Of a DNA stretch of 64,000 bases, positions 33,598 to 40,986 are shown piece by piece. Position numbers and translations under genes: made by a program. Below the pieces are notes generated by a model. The model worked only from the letters and a program-made list of their open reading frames with translations. It ran no database searches and was not told the origin of the DNA. The stretch's first letter is position 1. Every line of letters begins with the position of its first letter. Source of the stretch: a bacterium (GTDB taxonomy: Bacteria > Gemmatimonadota > Glassbacteria > GWA2-58-10); the NCBI GenBank assembly GCA_021372515.1, contig JAJFUG010000045.1:18401-82400 (forward strand), read 5' to 3'.

Positions 33598-34887
33598 TCA
33601 ACCGTCCCGGCCGGGTCCGGCCAGCGCACCCAGGGGGTCGGCGGTCAGCGCCGACTGCTCCAGAGTGACCTGAGTCCCGCCGGCCAGGTCCTTGACCACG
33701 ATCCTCCCGGCGGCCTGTTCGCTCTCGCCCAGGATCAGGGCGTGGGAAAGCTTCAGGTTGTCCGCCTGGCGCATCTGGGCTTTCAGGCTGCGCGGCTCGG
33801 GGTCCAGCTCCACCCGCACGGAATTGCGAAGCTGCCGGGCCAGCCGGACGGCGGGCTCGAGCAGCGTATCCCCCAGGTAGACCAGGTAAAAGCCCGGCGT
33901 ACGGGCCTCGGCCGCGGCCTGTGCGGCCAGTTGACTGTCCTGCGCCGCGGCCAGCAGCACGCGCTCCTCGCCCAGCGAAAAGCCGATCGAGGGCGTGTCC
34001 GGGCCGCCGCACTCGGCGATCAGACGGTCGTACCGTCCGCCGCCGCCCAAGGCCACCGAGCTGCCCAGCTCGCCGTGATGGTACTCGAACGCGGTGCGGG
34101 TGTAGTAGTCCAGGCCGCGCACCAGGCGCGGGTCCTTGACGAAATCGACTCCAAGCACCGTAAGCCAGCGCTGCACGGCCTCGTAATGGGCGCGGCTGTC
34201 GGGGCTCAGGCTGTCCTCGATGGGCGGGATACCCGCCGAAAGCTTCTGGCACGACTCCACCTTGCAGTCCAGCACGCGCAGGGGGTTCAGCTCCAGACGG
34301 GCCTGGCAGTCGGAGCAGAGTTCCTCCCGCCGCGCGCCGAAATAGCCGCGCAGCACCTCACCGTAGGCGGCGCGGGTCTCGGCGTCCCCCAGGCTGTTCA
34401 GGTGCAGGCTCAACCGGCTCACCCCGGCCGCGCGCAGGATGTCGCCCATCAGGGCGATCACCTCGGCGTCCACCAGGGGGTTGAGGCTGCCCACCGCCTC
34501 ACACCCGATCTGGTGGAACTGGCGGTAGCGGCCTTTCTGCGGACGGTCGTAGCGGAACATCGGGCCCAGATAGTAGAGTTTCTGCAGCGGCCGCTCGGTC
34601 CAGAGCCGGTTCTCGATGTAAGCCCGGATCACCGAGGCCGTGCCCTCGGGCCGCAGGGCGAACTCGCGCGCCTTGCGGTCGGTGAAAGTGTACATCTCTT
34701 TCTGCACGATGTCGGTCTGCTCGCCCACACTGCGCAGGAAAAGCTCTTTCTGCTCGAAGATCGGGGTGCGGATCTCGCGGTAGCCGTAACGCTCGAACAC
34801 GGCGCGGGAGGCGGCCTCGAGCGCCTGCCAGGCCGCGCTGTCGGCCGGGAGAATGTCCTGCGTGCCCCGTGGTGCGCTGTATTTCAT
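33598..34887 (-). CDS. hisS: histidyl-tRNA synthetase
   Basis: A 429-residue class II synthetase. The N-terminus PRGTQDILP, motif 2 around YRQFHQIGCEAVG and the histidine-specific motifs LVRGLDYYTRTAFEY and GGGGRYD are present. The C-terminal anticodon-binding domain (about 330-425) is complete. ATG 34887 with AGAGG upstream is selected; an extended frame to 35070 runs through the repeat element and is an artefact. The gene lies after vanZ with a 193-bp gap containing a repeat copy. Confidence 0.96.
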   Translation of the reverse strand: MKYSAPRGTQDILPADSAAWQALEAASRAVFERYGYREIRTPIFEQKELFLRSVGEQTDIVQKEMYTFTDRKAREFALRPEGTASVIRAYIENRLWTERPLQKLYYLGPMFRYDRPQKGRYRQFHQIGCEAVGSLNPLVDAEVIALMGDILRAAGVSRLSLHLNSLGDAETRAAYGEVLRGYFGARREELCSDCQARLELNPLRVLDCKVESCQKLSAGIPPIEDSLSPDSRAHYEAVQRWLTVLGVDFVKDPRLVRGLDYYTRTAFEYHHGELGSSVALGGGGRYDRLIAECGGPDTPSIGFSLGEERVLLAAAQDSQLAAQAAAEARTPGFYLVYLGDTLLEPAVRLARQLRNSVRVELDPEPRSLKAQMRQADNLKLSHALILGESEQAAGRIVVKDLAGGTQVTLEQSALTADPLGALAGPGRDG

Positions 34888-35001
34888 CAAAGCCTCTTTG
34901 TACTTTCCTGGATTTATTTTTCGATCTTGGGCGCGGCCTGCCGTGCCCCAAAAACAAGTCAACTGCGAGCGGATCGGCTCAATTCGCGTTAATCGGATCA
35001 C

Positions 35002-35055
35002 TGTAGGGGCGCACCCGCGTGTGCGCCCGGGCGGACACATGGGTCCGCCCCTACA
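35002..35055 (+). repeat. 54-bp double-hairpin repeat, copy 2
   Basis: TGTAGGGGCG...CGCCCCTACA, with inner inverted repeats GGCGCAC...GTGCGCC and GGCGGAC...GTCCGCC. It matches copy 1 (611-664) at nearly every position in the right half and differs mainly in compensating stem positions on the left (GGTCG/CGACC becomes GGGCG/CGCCC). It begins 26 bp beyond the stop of the minus-strand vanZ-like gene. Paired changes that keep the hairpin suggest selection on structure. Confidence 0.82.
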
Positions 35056-35080
35056 TCCACCTAACGACAACCCCGTGCGC

Positions 35081-35524
35081 TCACTCCGGGCCGATGGTGC
35101 TCTCGCTTTCCAGGACGGCGCGCGCCCGGCCGAACAGGCGCTGGCCTTTCAGCGCCAGCCAGGTCCAGGCAAACGCGAACGCCCCGGCGGAGTCGGCCAT
35201 CAGGTCCCAGATATCCGCCGTACGGTGCGGGACAAACATCTGGTGGAACTCATCGCTCAGGCCGTAGAGCACCGCCACGAGCAGGCAGAGCCAGTAATTG
35301 CGCCGTCGGCGCACCGTGCTCTGGTACGCGGCGCGCACCAGCAGCAAGCCCAGCACCCCGTACTCGATGAAATGGACCAGCTTGTCCTGGTGCCGGAAAA
35401 ACTTGAGGCGCGACACCGGTATGGGCATACTGCTCAAAGCGAATATCAACAGGAGCCAGAGCACCGGCAGCAGCCAGGGAACGAGCCGCCGTAGCGGGCA
35501 GCATTGAGGCCCTTTATTTGTCAT
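35081..35524 (-). CDS. VanZ-like membrane protein
   Basis: A 147-residue protein with about four transmembrane helices and the VanZ-like signature: FALSSMP in the first loop, DKLVHFIEYGVLGLLL, then LYGLSDEFHQMFVPHRTADIWDLMAD. The family is widespread and mostly of unknown function; VanZ itself modestly raises teicoplanin resistance. The ATG at 35524 lies 11 bp inside the end of rfbD, so the two are coupled. Confidence 0.88.
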   Translation of the reverse strand: MTNKGPQCCPLRRLVPWLLPVLWLLLIFALSSMPIPVSRLKFFRHQDKLVHFIEYGVLGLLLVRAAYQSTVRRRRNYWLCLLVAVLYGLSDEFHQMFVPHRTADIWDLMADSAGAFAFAWTWLALKGQRLFGRARAVLESESTIGPE

Positions 35525-36401
35525 CCACACCCCGATACACGTTCAACAGCCTTTGCCGCTCCAGTCTCACGAAATCATCCAGGGCTTGTTCCCAGGGCCG
35601 CAGCGGCGCGAACCCATCCCGCTCCAGGCATTCCGAGGCCAGGGCGCTGTTGGCCGGACGACTCACCCGGCTCGGAAACGCCGTAGCTTTAACCCGTTTC
35701 AGTTTCACCGCATCGATTCCCAGCCGGCCAAACAGCGCCGCAGTCAGCCCGTAGCGGCTGCACGAGCCGCCGCCCGCCGCATGGTAGAGCGGCCCCGGGG
35801 CCTCGCATAGCGCGATGCCGGCCAGCAGGCGGCTCAGCTCCACGCTCCAGGTGGGGCTGCCGAATTCATCCTCCACCACGTTCAACTCGGTGCGGCCACG
35901 GGCGGCGCGCAGGATACGGGTGAGAAAATTCTGTCCGCCCGCACCGTAGAGCCAGGCCGTGCGCACCACGGTAAGACCCGGCAGCTCGCGGCGGGCCAGG
36001 AGTTCGCCCTCCAGCTTGGTCCGCCCGTAGACCCCCAGCGGCCCGGTCTGGTCCGATTCCACGTAAGGGGCGGCCTTGGCCCCGTCGAACACGAAATCCG
36101 TTCCGATCAGGATCATCCGCGCCCCAAGCGCGGCGCAGGCGGCGGCCACGTTGCGCGCGCCGTCGACGTTCACCCGCCGGGCGGCCTCCGGCTCGCTCTC
36201 GGCCCGCTCGACATCGGTCCAGGCCGCGGCGTGGATCACCACTTGCGGCTTTTCATCCGCCAGCAGGGCGCGCACCGACTCAGGCACGCTGATATCGGCC
36301 CGGTCGAGGTCCACGCCCACGGCGGTCAGGCCGCGAGCGGCCAGCTTCGGCAGAAGGTCATGGCCCAGCATCCCGGCTGCGCCGGTCACGAGCACTTTCA
36401 T
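35514..36401 (-). CDS. rfbD: dTDP-4-dehydrorhamnose reductase RfbD
   Basis: A 295-residue SDR-family reductase making dTDP-L-rhamnose in the last step. The nucleotide motif GAAGMLG is at about 7-13. A YGRTKLEGE segment provides the catalytic Tyr and Lys, and STDFVFDG-type FVFDGAK precedes it. ATG 36401 overlaps the rfbB stop by four bases, with GGAAG upstream. Together with rfbA, rfbC and rfbB it gives a complete rhamnose pathway from glucose-1-phosphate, probably for surface polysaccharide. Confidence 0.94.
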   Translation of the reverse strand: MKVLVTGAAGMLGHDLLPKLAARGLTAVGVDLDRADISVPESVRALLADEKPQVVIHAAAWTDVERAESEPEAARRVNVDGARNVAAACAALGARMILIGTDFVFDGAKAAPYVESDQTGPLGVYGRTKLEGELLARRELPGLTVVRTAWLYGAGGQNFLTRILRAARGRTELNVVEDEFGSPTWSVELSRLLAGIALCEAPGPLYHAAGGGSCSRYGLTAALFGRLGIDAVKLKRVKATAFPSRVSRPANSALASECLERDGFAPLRPWEQALDDFVRLERQRLLNVYRGVDDK

Positions 36402-37411
36402 TCGAGCTTCCCGTACATCTTCTCGTAATACTCGCGGTAGGCCCCGGACTTGATCCGCTCCCACCAGCGCGTGTTCCCGCTGTACCATTCCACCGTGCGG
36501 CGCAGGCCCTCGGCGAACGTCACCTGCGGCTGCCAGCCCAGCTCGCGGCGGGCCTTGGACGCGTCGATGGCGTAGCGGCGGTCGTGGCCCGGGCGGTCAG
36601 GGACGAAACTGATCAGGCTCTCATCCCGGCCCAGGATACCCAGCAGGGTGCGCACCAGCTCCAGGTTCGTGAGCTGTGTCCCCCCGCCGACATTGTAGAC
36701 CTCGCCGGCCTTGCCCTTGTGCAGGGCCAGGTCCAGGGCGCGGCAGTGGTCCTCCACGTGCAGCCAGTCGCGCACGTTGAGGCCGTCGCCGTACACCGGC
36801 AACTTCTTGCCCTCCAGGGCGTTGGTCATCATCAGCGGGATCATCTTTTCCGGGAACTGGAAGGGCCCATAGTTGTTGGAGCAGCGGGTGATCCGCGTGT
36901 CCATCCCGTAGGTGTGTCGCCAGGCCCGCACCAGGTGGTCCGCGCCGGCCTTGCTCGCCGCGTAGGGGCTGTTCGGCCGGATCGGGCTGTCCTCGGTGAA
37001 AAAGCCCTGCTCGCCCAGGCTGCCGTAGACCTCATCCGTGCTGACCTGCAGGAACACCCCCACACCCGCCTTGCGTGCAGCCTCCAGCAGGTTGAGCGTG
37101 CCCAGGACGTTGGTCTGGGCGAACACCTGCGGCCCGGTGATCGAGCGGTCCACGTGGCTCTCGGCGGCGAAATTCACCACCGCGTCCGGACGTTCCGCAG
37201 CCAGAAAACTCTCCAGCGGGGCGGCCTCGCGGATGTCCAGGCGCACGAAACGGTGACGGTTGTCACCCTCCAGGGCGGCCAGGTTCTCCAGGTTGCCGGC
37301 GTAGGTCAGGCAATCCAGGTTGACCAGGCTGAGCTGCGGGTAGCGCGCCAGCATGTAGAGCACAAAATTGGAGCCGATGAAGCCGGCCCCTCCGGTGACC
37401 AGTAATTTCAT
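36398..37411 (-). CDS. rfbB: dTDP-glucose 4,6-dehydratase RfbB
   Basis: A 337-residue extended SDR enzyme. The NAD-binding GGAGFIG motif is at 7-13, STDEVYG carries the catalytic Asp-Glu, and YAASKAGADH gives the Tyr-xxx-Lys pair. It converts dTDP-glucose to dTDP-4-keto-6-deoxyglucose. ATG 37411 fits the family start; the TTG at 37429 is less likely. It begins 22 bp after rfbC and overlaps rfbD. Confidence 0.96.
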   Translation of the reverse strand: MKLLVTGGAGFIGSNFVLYMLARYPQLSLVNLDCLTYAGNLENLAALEGDNRHRFVRLDIREAAPLESFLAAERPDAVVNFAAESHVDRSITGPQVFAQTNVLGTLNLLEAARKAGVGVFLQVSTDEVYGSLGEQGFFTEDSPIRPNSPYAASKAGADHLVRAWRHTYGMDTRITRCSNNYGPFQFPEKMIPLMMTNALEGKKLPVYGDGLNVRDWLHVEDHCRALDLALHKGKAGEVYNVGGGTQLTNLELVRTLLGILGRDESLISFVPDRPGHDRRYAIDASKARRELGWQPQVTFAEGLRRTVEWYSGNTRWWERIKSGAYREYYEKMYGKLE

Positions 37412-37432
37412 GGTCCAGCTTTCCGTCAAATC

Positions 37433-37888
37433 TCAATAGAACTTGATCGCCCAGTCGTAGGGCACTTCCGGGTCATCCCAGGCCAGGCGCAACTCATCCG
37501 GGTGGTCGTACTGGTAGTGACGGTTGGGCAGGTTGACCACCAGCGCCTCTTTCTCGCCGATCCCTTTCCAGCCGTGCAGCACCATGGGCGGGATACGCAC
37601 CAGCAGCGGGTTGTGCTCGCCGAGGAAGAACTCCTGGACCTGACGGTAGGTTGGGCTGCCGGGCCGCCAGTCGCAGAGGGCCAGCTTGATCATGCCGTGC
37701 ACCACTGCCACGTGGTCGGTCTGATCGCTGTGGTAGTGCCAGGCCTTGACCACGCCCGGATGGACCGAGGTCATGTAGAGCTGCCCGAAACGGTCGAACA
37801 GCGCATCGTCATCGCGCAGTATCTCCATCAGACGGCCACGCTCGTCCGGGATCACCTTCAGGGTCTTGGTCGCCACGCCTTCTATCAT
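37433..37888 (-). CDS. rfbC: short dTDP-4-dehydrorhamnose 3,5-epimerase-like protein
   Basis: A 151-residue cupin-fold protein of the RmlC family. It is shorter than the classical enzyme (about 180 residues). Recognisable segments are PDERGRLMEILR, AWHYHSDQTDHVAVVHGMIKL, CDWRPGSPTY and PPMVLHGWKGI. The His/Lys region is present, but the classical RGLHYQ motif is altered to AWHYHS, so substrate or product chirality could differ. ATG 37888 has GGAGAG upstream. Position between rfbA and rfbB supports the epimerase role. Confidence 0.82.
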   Translation of the reverse strand: MIEGVATKTLKVIPDERGRLMEILRDDDALFDRFGQLYMTSVHPGVVKAWHYHSDQTDHVAVVHGMIKLALCDWRPGSPTYRQVQEFFLGEHNPLLVRIPPMVLHGWKGIGEKEALVVNLPNRHYQYDHPDELRLAWDDPEVPYDWAIKFY

Positions 37889-37929
37889 CTCGCTCTCCAG
37901 TCTGAGGCGCTCGCCATCCGGCGGCCGTC

Positions 37930-38658
37930 TCAGAGGTTGTTCGCCCCGGTCTGGACCACCAGGTTGGCGGCGCGGTAGAGGGACTCGAACGTCCCTGCGT
38001 CGGTCCACCAACCCTCCAGGACCGAGTAGGTCAGCTCGCCGCGCTCCAGATAGGCGTTGTTCACGTCCGTGATTTCCAGTTCGCCGCGCGCCGAGGGCTT
38101 GAGGGTGCCGATTATCTCGAACACGCGGCAGTCATAGAAATAGATCCCCACCACCGCCAGGTTGGAGGGCGGGTTTTTCGGTTTCTCGATGATCCGCACC
38201 ACGCGCCCGTCCTGCACCTCGGCCACGCCGAAGCGCTCCGGGTCGTGGACCTCCTTGAGCAGTATCTTGCCGCCGCGCTCCTGGCGCTCGAAATCCTGCA
38301 CCGCGTCGCAGATGTTTTTCTCTATTATATTATCGCCCAGGACCACCACCAGCTTCTGCCCCTCGCAGAAATGGCGGGCCAGACCGAGGGCCTCGGCGAT
38401 CCCGCCCTCGCCCTCCTGGTAGGCGTAGTTCAGACGGTCCAGGCCGAAAGCTTTGCCGTTGCCCAGCAGGCGGAGGAAATCTCCGGCGTTGTTCCCGCCG
38501 GTGACCACCAGGATATCCCGCACCCCGGCGTTGACCAGAGCCTGGATCGGGTAGTAGATCATCGGCTTGTCGTAGATCGGCAGGAGGTGCTTGTTGGTAA
38601 CCTTGGTCAGCGGATGCAGCCGCGTGCCGAGACCTCCGGCCAGGATTACACCTTTCAT
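37930..38658 (-). CDS. rfbA: glucose-1-phosphate thymidylyltransferase RfbA (short form)
   Basis: A 242-residue nucleotidyltransferase. The signature GVILAGGLGTRLHPLT is at 3-18, KPMIYYPIQALVNAG follows, and the metal/sugar site segments VVLGDNI and EKPKNPPSNLAVVGIYFYD are present. The C-terminal extension found in about 290-residue RmlA enzymes is missing, as in the known short class. It starts the operon rfbA-rfbC-rfbB-rfbD-vanZ and has GGGAAGG before the ATG. A promoter is at 38789-38816. Confidence 0.92.
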   Translation of the reverse strand: MKGVILAGGLGTRLHPLTKVTNKHLLPIYDKPMIYYPIQALVNAGVRDILVVTGGNNAGDFLRLLGNGKAFGLDRLNYAYQEGEGGIAEALGLARHFCEGQKLVVVLGDNIIEKNICDAVQDFERQERGGKILLKEVHDPERFGVAEVQDGRVVRIIEKPKNPPSNLAVVGIYFYDCRVFEIIGTLKPSARGELEITDVNNAYLERGELTYSVLEGWWTDAGTFESLYRAANLVVQTGANNL

Positions 38659-38788
38659 GGTCCCTTCCCGTTTTCAGGGCGTCGAGTGCCCGATCCGGTC
38701 GCCGATATACGCAAAGCGCTGCCGGAGTCGGGGTTATCCTCCACTGCGACCTCTGTCCTCGGACTAAACTCAAATAAAACAATTGTTT

Positions 38789-38816
38789 AATATAACAACT
38801 TGACGCCTATTTTCAA
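38789..38816 (-). promoter_or_regulatory. promoter of the rfb operon
   Basis: On the minus strand, TTGAAA (38816-38811), a 16-bp spacer and TATATT (38794-38789). Predicted transcription starts near 38782, giving a leader of about 124 nt to rfbA. The surrounding 60 bp are AT-rich within a GC-rich genome, as expected of a promoter. The rest of this 290-bp divergent gap (38659-38948) holds nothing else I can identify. Confidence 0.65.
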
Positions 38817-38948
38817 GAATAACCGTCGCGCCCACCCCGCGGCGTGCACGATCCGGCTCCCTGAACAGAACCACTTGACAGAGCGCTCCGGCATGATTCA
38901 TTGTATCGCAGACAGATTCACAATCACCCCCCTGGAGAAAGCCGCCCT

Positions 38949-39911
38949 ATGCGCGACGTACTGAAAAGACTTGCAAGAATCCTGCCCCTGTCCGCCTGTC
39001 TGGCGGCCAGCCCCGTGATTCACCCGGATTCGGTGGACCTGCACCTCGAACGCGCCGTTTTTCTGGAATATCCCGAAGTGCTCAACCTGTCCGCCGTGGC
39101 GATCGATTCCACCGGGAGGGTATTCTTTGCCGATGACCGTGGGCCCACGCCTCCCGACTGGCAGCCGGAAAACCCGGTCCTGCTGGCCGCGGGCCTGGAC
39201 AGCCTGCTTCACAGCGGCTCCGGAGTGGTGCGGCTTCACCCGGTGGGGCCGGCCCGAGGGGCGTTCGATTTCGCCGCCCTGGCGCAGAAAGCCGGCAAGG
39301 TGAACAAGTACGACCTGGAGGGACTCTGCCTGGCGCCGGGCGGCAAGCTCTGGGCCGTGGATGAGCGCGACCGCCTGCTGCTGGAGTTCGACCCATCCGC
39401 GGCGGAGATCGGCCTGGTGGCCGGGCCGGAGGTGCTGTTGCGCGGCCAGGAGGACCTTCTGGCGGCCGGCCTCAACACCTCGTTCGAGGGGGTGGCCCGC
39501 CTGGGCAACCGGCTTTTCATCGCCCACGAGATGCGGCCGGCCGTGGTCCTGGTCTACCGCCTGGACCGGGGCCTGGAGCTGGAAAAGAGGATCGAAGTCG
39601 CGGACAGCCCGGACCTGACCGATCTGTGCGTGGACAGGGGCAGGCTGTACGCCCTGGGACGGATGAGAAGCGAGGTCTACAAGATCGACCCGGAAAGCGG
39701 GCGCATTCTGGCGGTGGCCTCGTTCAAGACCTGCGCCGACAGCCTCAAGCACCGCTATGTGAATCAGCGCGAGGAATACCGCAACAGTGAGGGGTTGGGA
39801 TTGACCGATGGTGTGATCCTGGTGGCGCTGGACGGGAACCTGCAAACCCTGCGGCAGAGCGACGAGCGCCGTCCGCTGCTGTTCATCTTCCCGCGCCCCA
39901 AGGGTTTCTGA
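38949..39911 (+). CDS. secreted beta-propeller protein, phytase-like/SdiA-regulated type
   Basis: A 320-residue protein with a probable signal peptide (RDVLKRLARILPLSACLAAS, residues 2-21). Repeated strands such as LSAVAIDSTGRVFFADD, DLEGLCLAPGGKLWAVDERD, FEGVARLGNRLFIAHE and DLTDLCVDRGRLYALGR suggest a beta-propeller of the esterase-like phytase or SdiA-regulated group. These act outside the cytoplasm on unknown substrates. The ATG 38949 lies 12 bp after GGAGAA; a longer frame from 38901 would bury the signal peptide. It diverges from rfbA and converges with the MshEN gene. Confidence 0.68.
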   Translation: MRDVLKRLARILPLSACLAASPVIHPDSVDLHLERAVFLEYPEVLNLSAVAIDSTGRVFFADDRGPTPPDWQPENPVLLAAGLDSLLHSGSGVVRLHPVGPARGAFDFAALAQKAGKVNKYDLEGLCLAPGGKLWAVDERDRLLLEFDPSAAEIGLVAGPEVLLRGQEDLLAAGLNTSFEGVARLGNRLFIAHEMRPAVVLVYRLDRGLELEKRIEVADSPDLTDLCVDRGRLYALGRMRSEVYKIDPESGRILAVASFKTCADSLKHRYVNQREEYRNSEGLGLTDGVILVALDGNLQTLRQSDERRPLLFIFPRPKGF

Positions 39912-39930
39912 GCCGCGGTGCTGGAGCGGC

Positions 39931-40839
39931 TCAGTCCTTGTCCCGGTAATCGAGCAGGCAGATATTGAATTGCAGAAAATCCCCGGCCGGGGCCGGCGGG
40001 CTGATCAGGATCACCTCGACGCAATTGACCTTGCGCGCCCGGCTTCGGTGCGCGCGGAACGTGTTCTCGCTGATCCGCCGCGGACCGGAACTCGCCGAGC
40101 AATGCCGGCCCAGAATCTCCTGCTGACAGATGAAATTCCGCACCACCAGGGCCAGGATGCCCTTGACCGTGCGCTCGAAGCGGTTGGGCTTGCGGCCGTC
40201 GATCTGCGCCGAGCCGCCGCCGCCGTTGAGCGAGGCCAGGGCCATGCTTTCGAGCAGGGCCTCCGGGAGCAACAGGACCGCCTCCAGGTCGAGCTGGCCG
40301 CGCACGCGCTGGCTGATCGCCACATCAAACCGGTTGATCGAGATCGTGGGATAGAACCCGCCCGGAATGAACCGCCCCCCGGTGACCCGGGGCAGGAGCT
40401 TGCCCAGTAGGCTGAAAAAGCACAGTTCGTGGCTGCTCTCGGCATTGCAGTAATCACAGTTGCCGAGTTCTATGGCCTCATCTCGGCTGGCCGAGTACTC
40501 ATCGAGGCTCTGGAGCAGGGTTTCGCGGCTGAGCGTGCCCAGAGCGATCAAGGCCTCGCCCAGGGGGATATGATGGCTTTTCTGCTCGCGCAGGAGCTCA
40601 TCGCGCTGCTCGGGAGTGAGAATTCCCAACTCCACGGACAGCGTGCCGAATTCCTTGTCCTCGGTCCACTGACGCTCTATGACGCGGCGGACATCCGCCT
40701 CGGAGAGAAAACCCTTGTCCAGAGCCAGTTTTCCCAGTAAACGGTTGTTGCGCACCTGGTATTCCAGGGCCTCTTTCAACTGATCGGCGTCGATGATGTT
40801 CCTTTCGAGCAGGAACTGGCCGAACAGCGTCGATCGCAT
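39931..40839 (-). CDS. protein with four MshEN-like repeats and an unknown C-terminal domain
   Basis: A 302-residue soluble protein. Its first 115 residues consist of four copies of a 29-residue unit at about 5-28, 34-57, 63-86 and 92-115, each with the pattern hGxxLxxxGhLxxxxLxxxLxxQ (for example LLGKLALDKGFLSEADVRRV). This is the pattern of MshEN/GspE-N domains, several of which bind c-di-GMP through paired repeats. The remaining 185 residues contain NCDYCN and an Ile/Val-rich part I do not recognise. No catalytic domain is visible. It lies at the end of a run of chemotaxis genes, so a c-di-GMP-responsive adaptor is a reasonable hypothesis. Confidence 0.72.
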   Translation of the reverse strand: MRSTLFGQFLLERNIIDADQLKEALEYQVRNNRLLGKLALDKGFLSEADVRRVIERQWTEDKEFGTLSVELGILTPEQRDELLREQKSHHIPLGEALIALGTLSRETLLQSLDEYSASRDEAIELGNCDYCNAESSHELCFFSLLGKLLPRVTGGRFIPGGFYPTISINRFDVAISQRVRGQLDLEAVLLLPEALLESMALASLNGGGGSAQIDGRKPNRFERTVKGILALVVRNFICQQEILGRHCSASSGPRRISENTFRAHRSRARKVNCVEVILISPPAPAGDFLQFNICLLDYRDKD

Positions 40840-40926
40840 CGCTCCTCCTTGGGCTGAAAATGCTTTTCTAACGTACTTCTATATTAAAGCACCATTTCCC
40901 TGTCCTGTCAACGGTGGCGTCGAGCG

Positions 40927-40964
40927 AAAAAAAATGGTGGGTGGCCTGCGGGGGCCCACCCACC
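40927..40964 (-). terminator. intrinsic terminator after chemoreceptor 1
   Basis: Read on the minus strand: a 9-bp stem GGTGGGTGG / CCACCCACC around an 11-nt GC-rich loop, then A followed by eight T. It lies 22 bp after the stop codon of the chemoreceptor gene 40987-43143 and separates that gene from the MshEN-repeat gene. Confidence 0.9.
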
Positions 40965-40986
40965 CTGTACGACAACCCAGCCGGGA

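Noticed and set aside
31425..33668. 747-codon plus-strand frame opposite aspS
   Set aside because: It mirrors aspS codon structure and has no ribosome binding site; aspS on the minus strand is unambiguous.
34888..35070. Extended N-terminus for HisS
   Set aside because: It reads through the 54-bp repeat; ATG 34887 has a ribosome binding site and begins the conserved fold.
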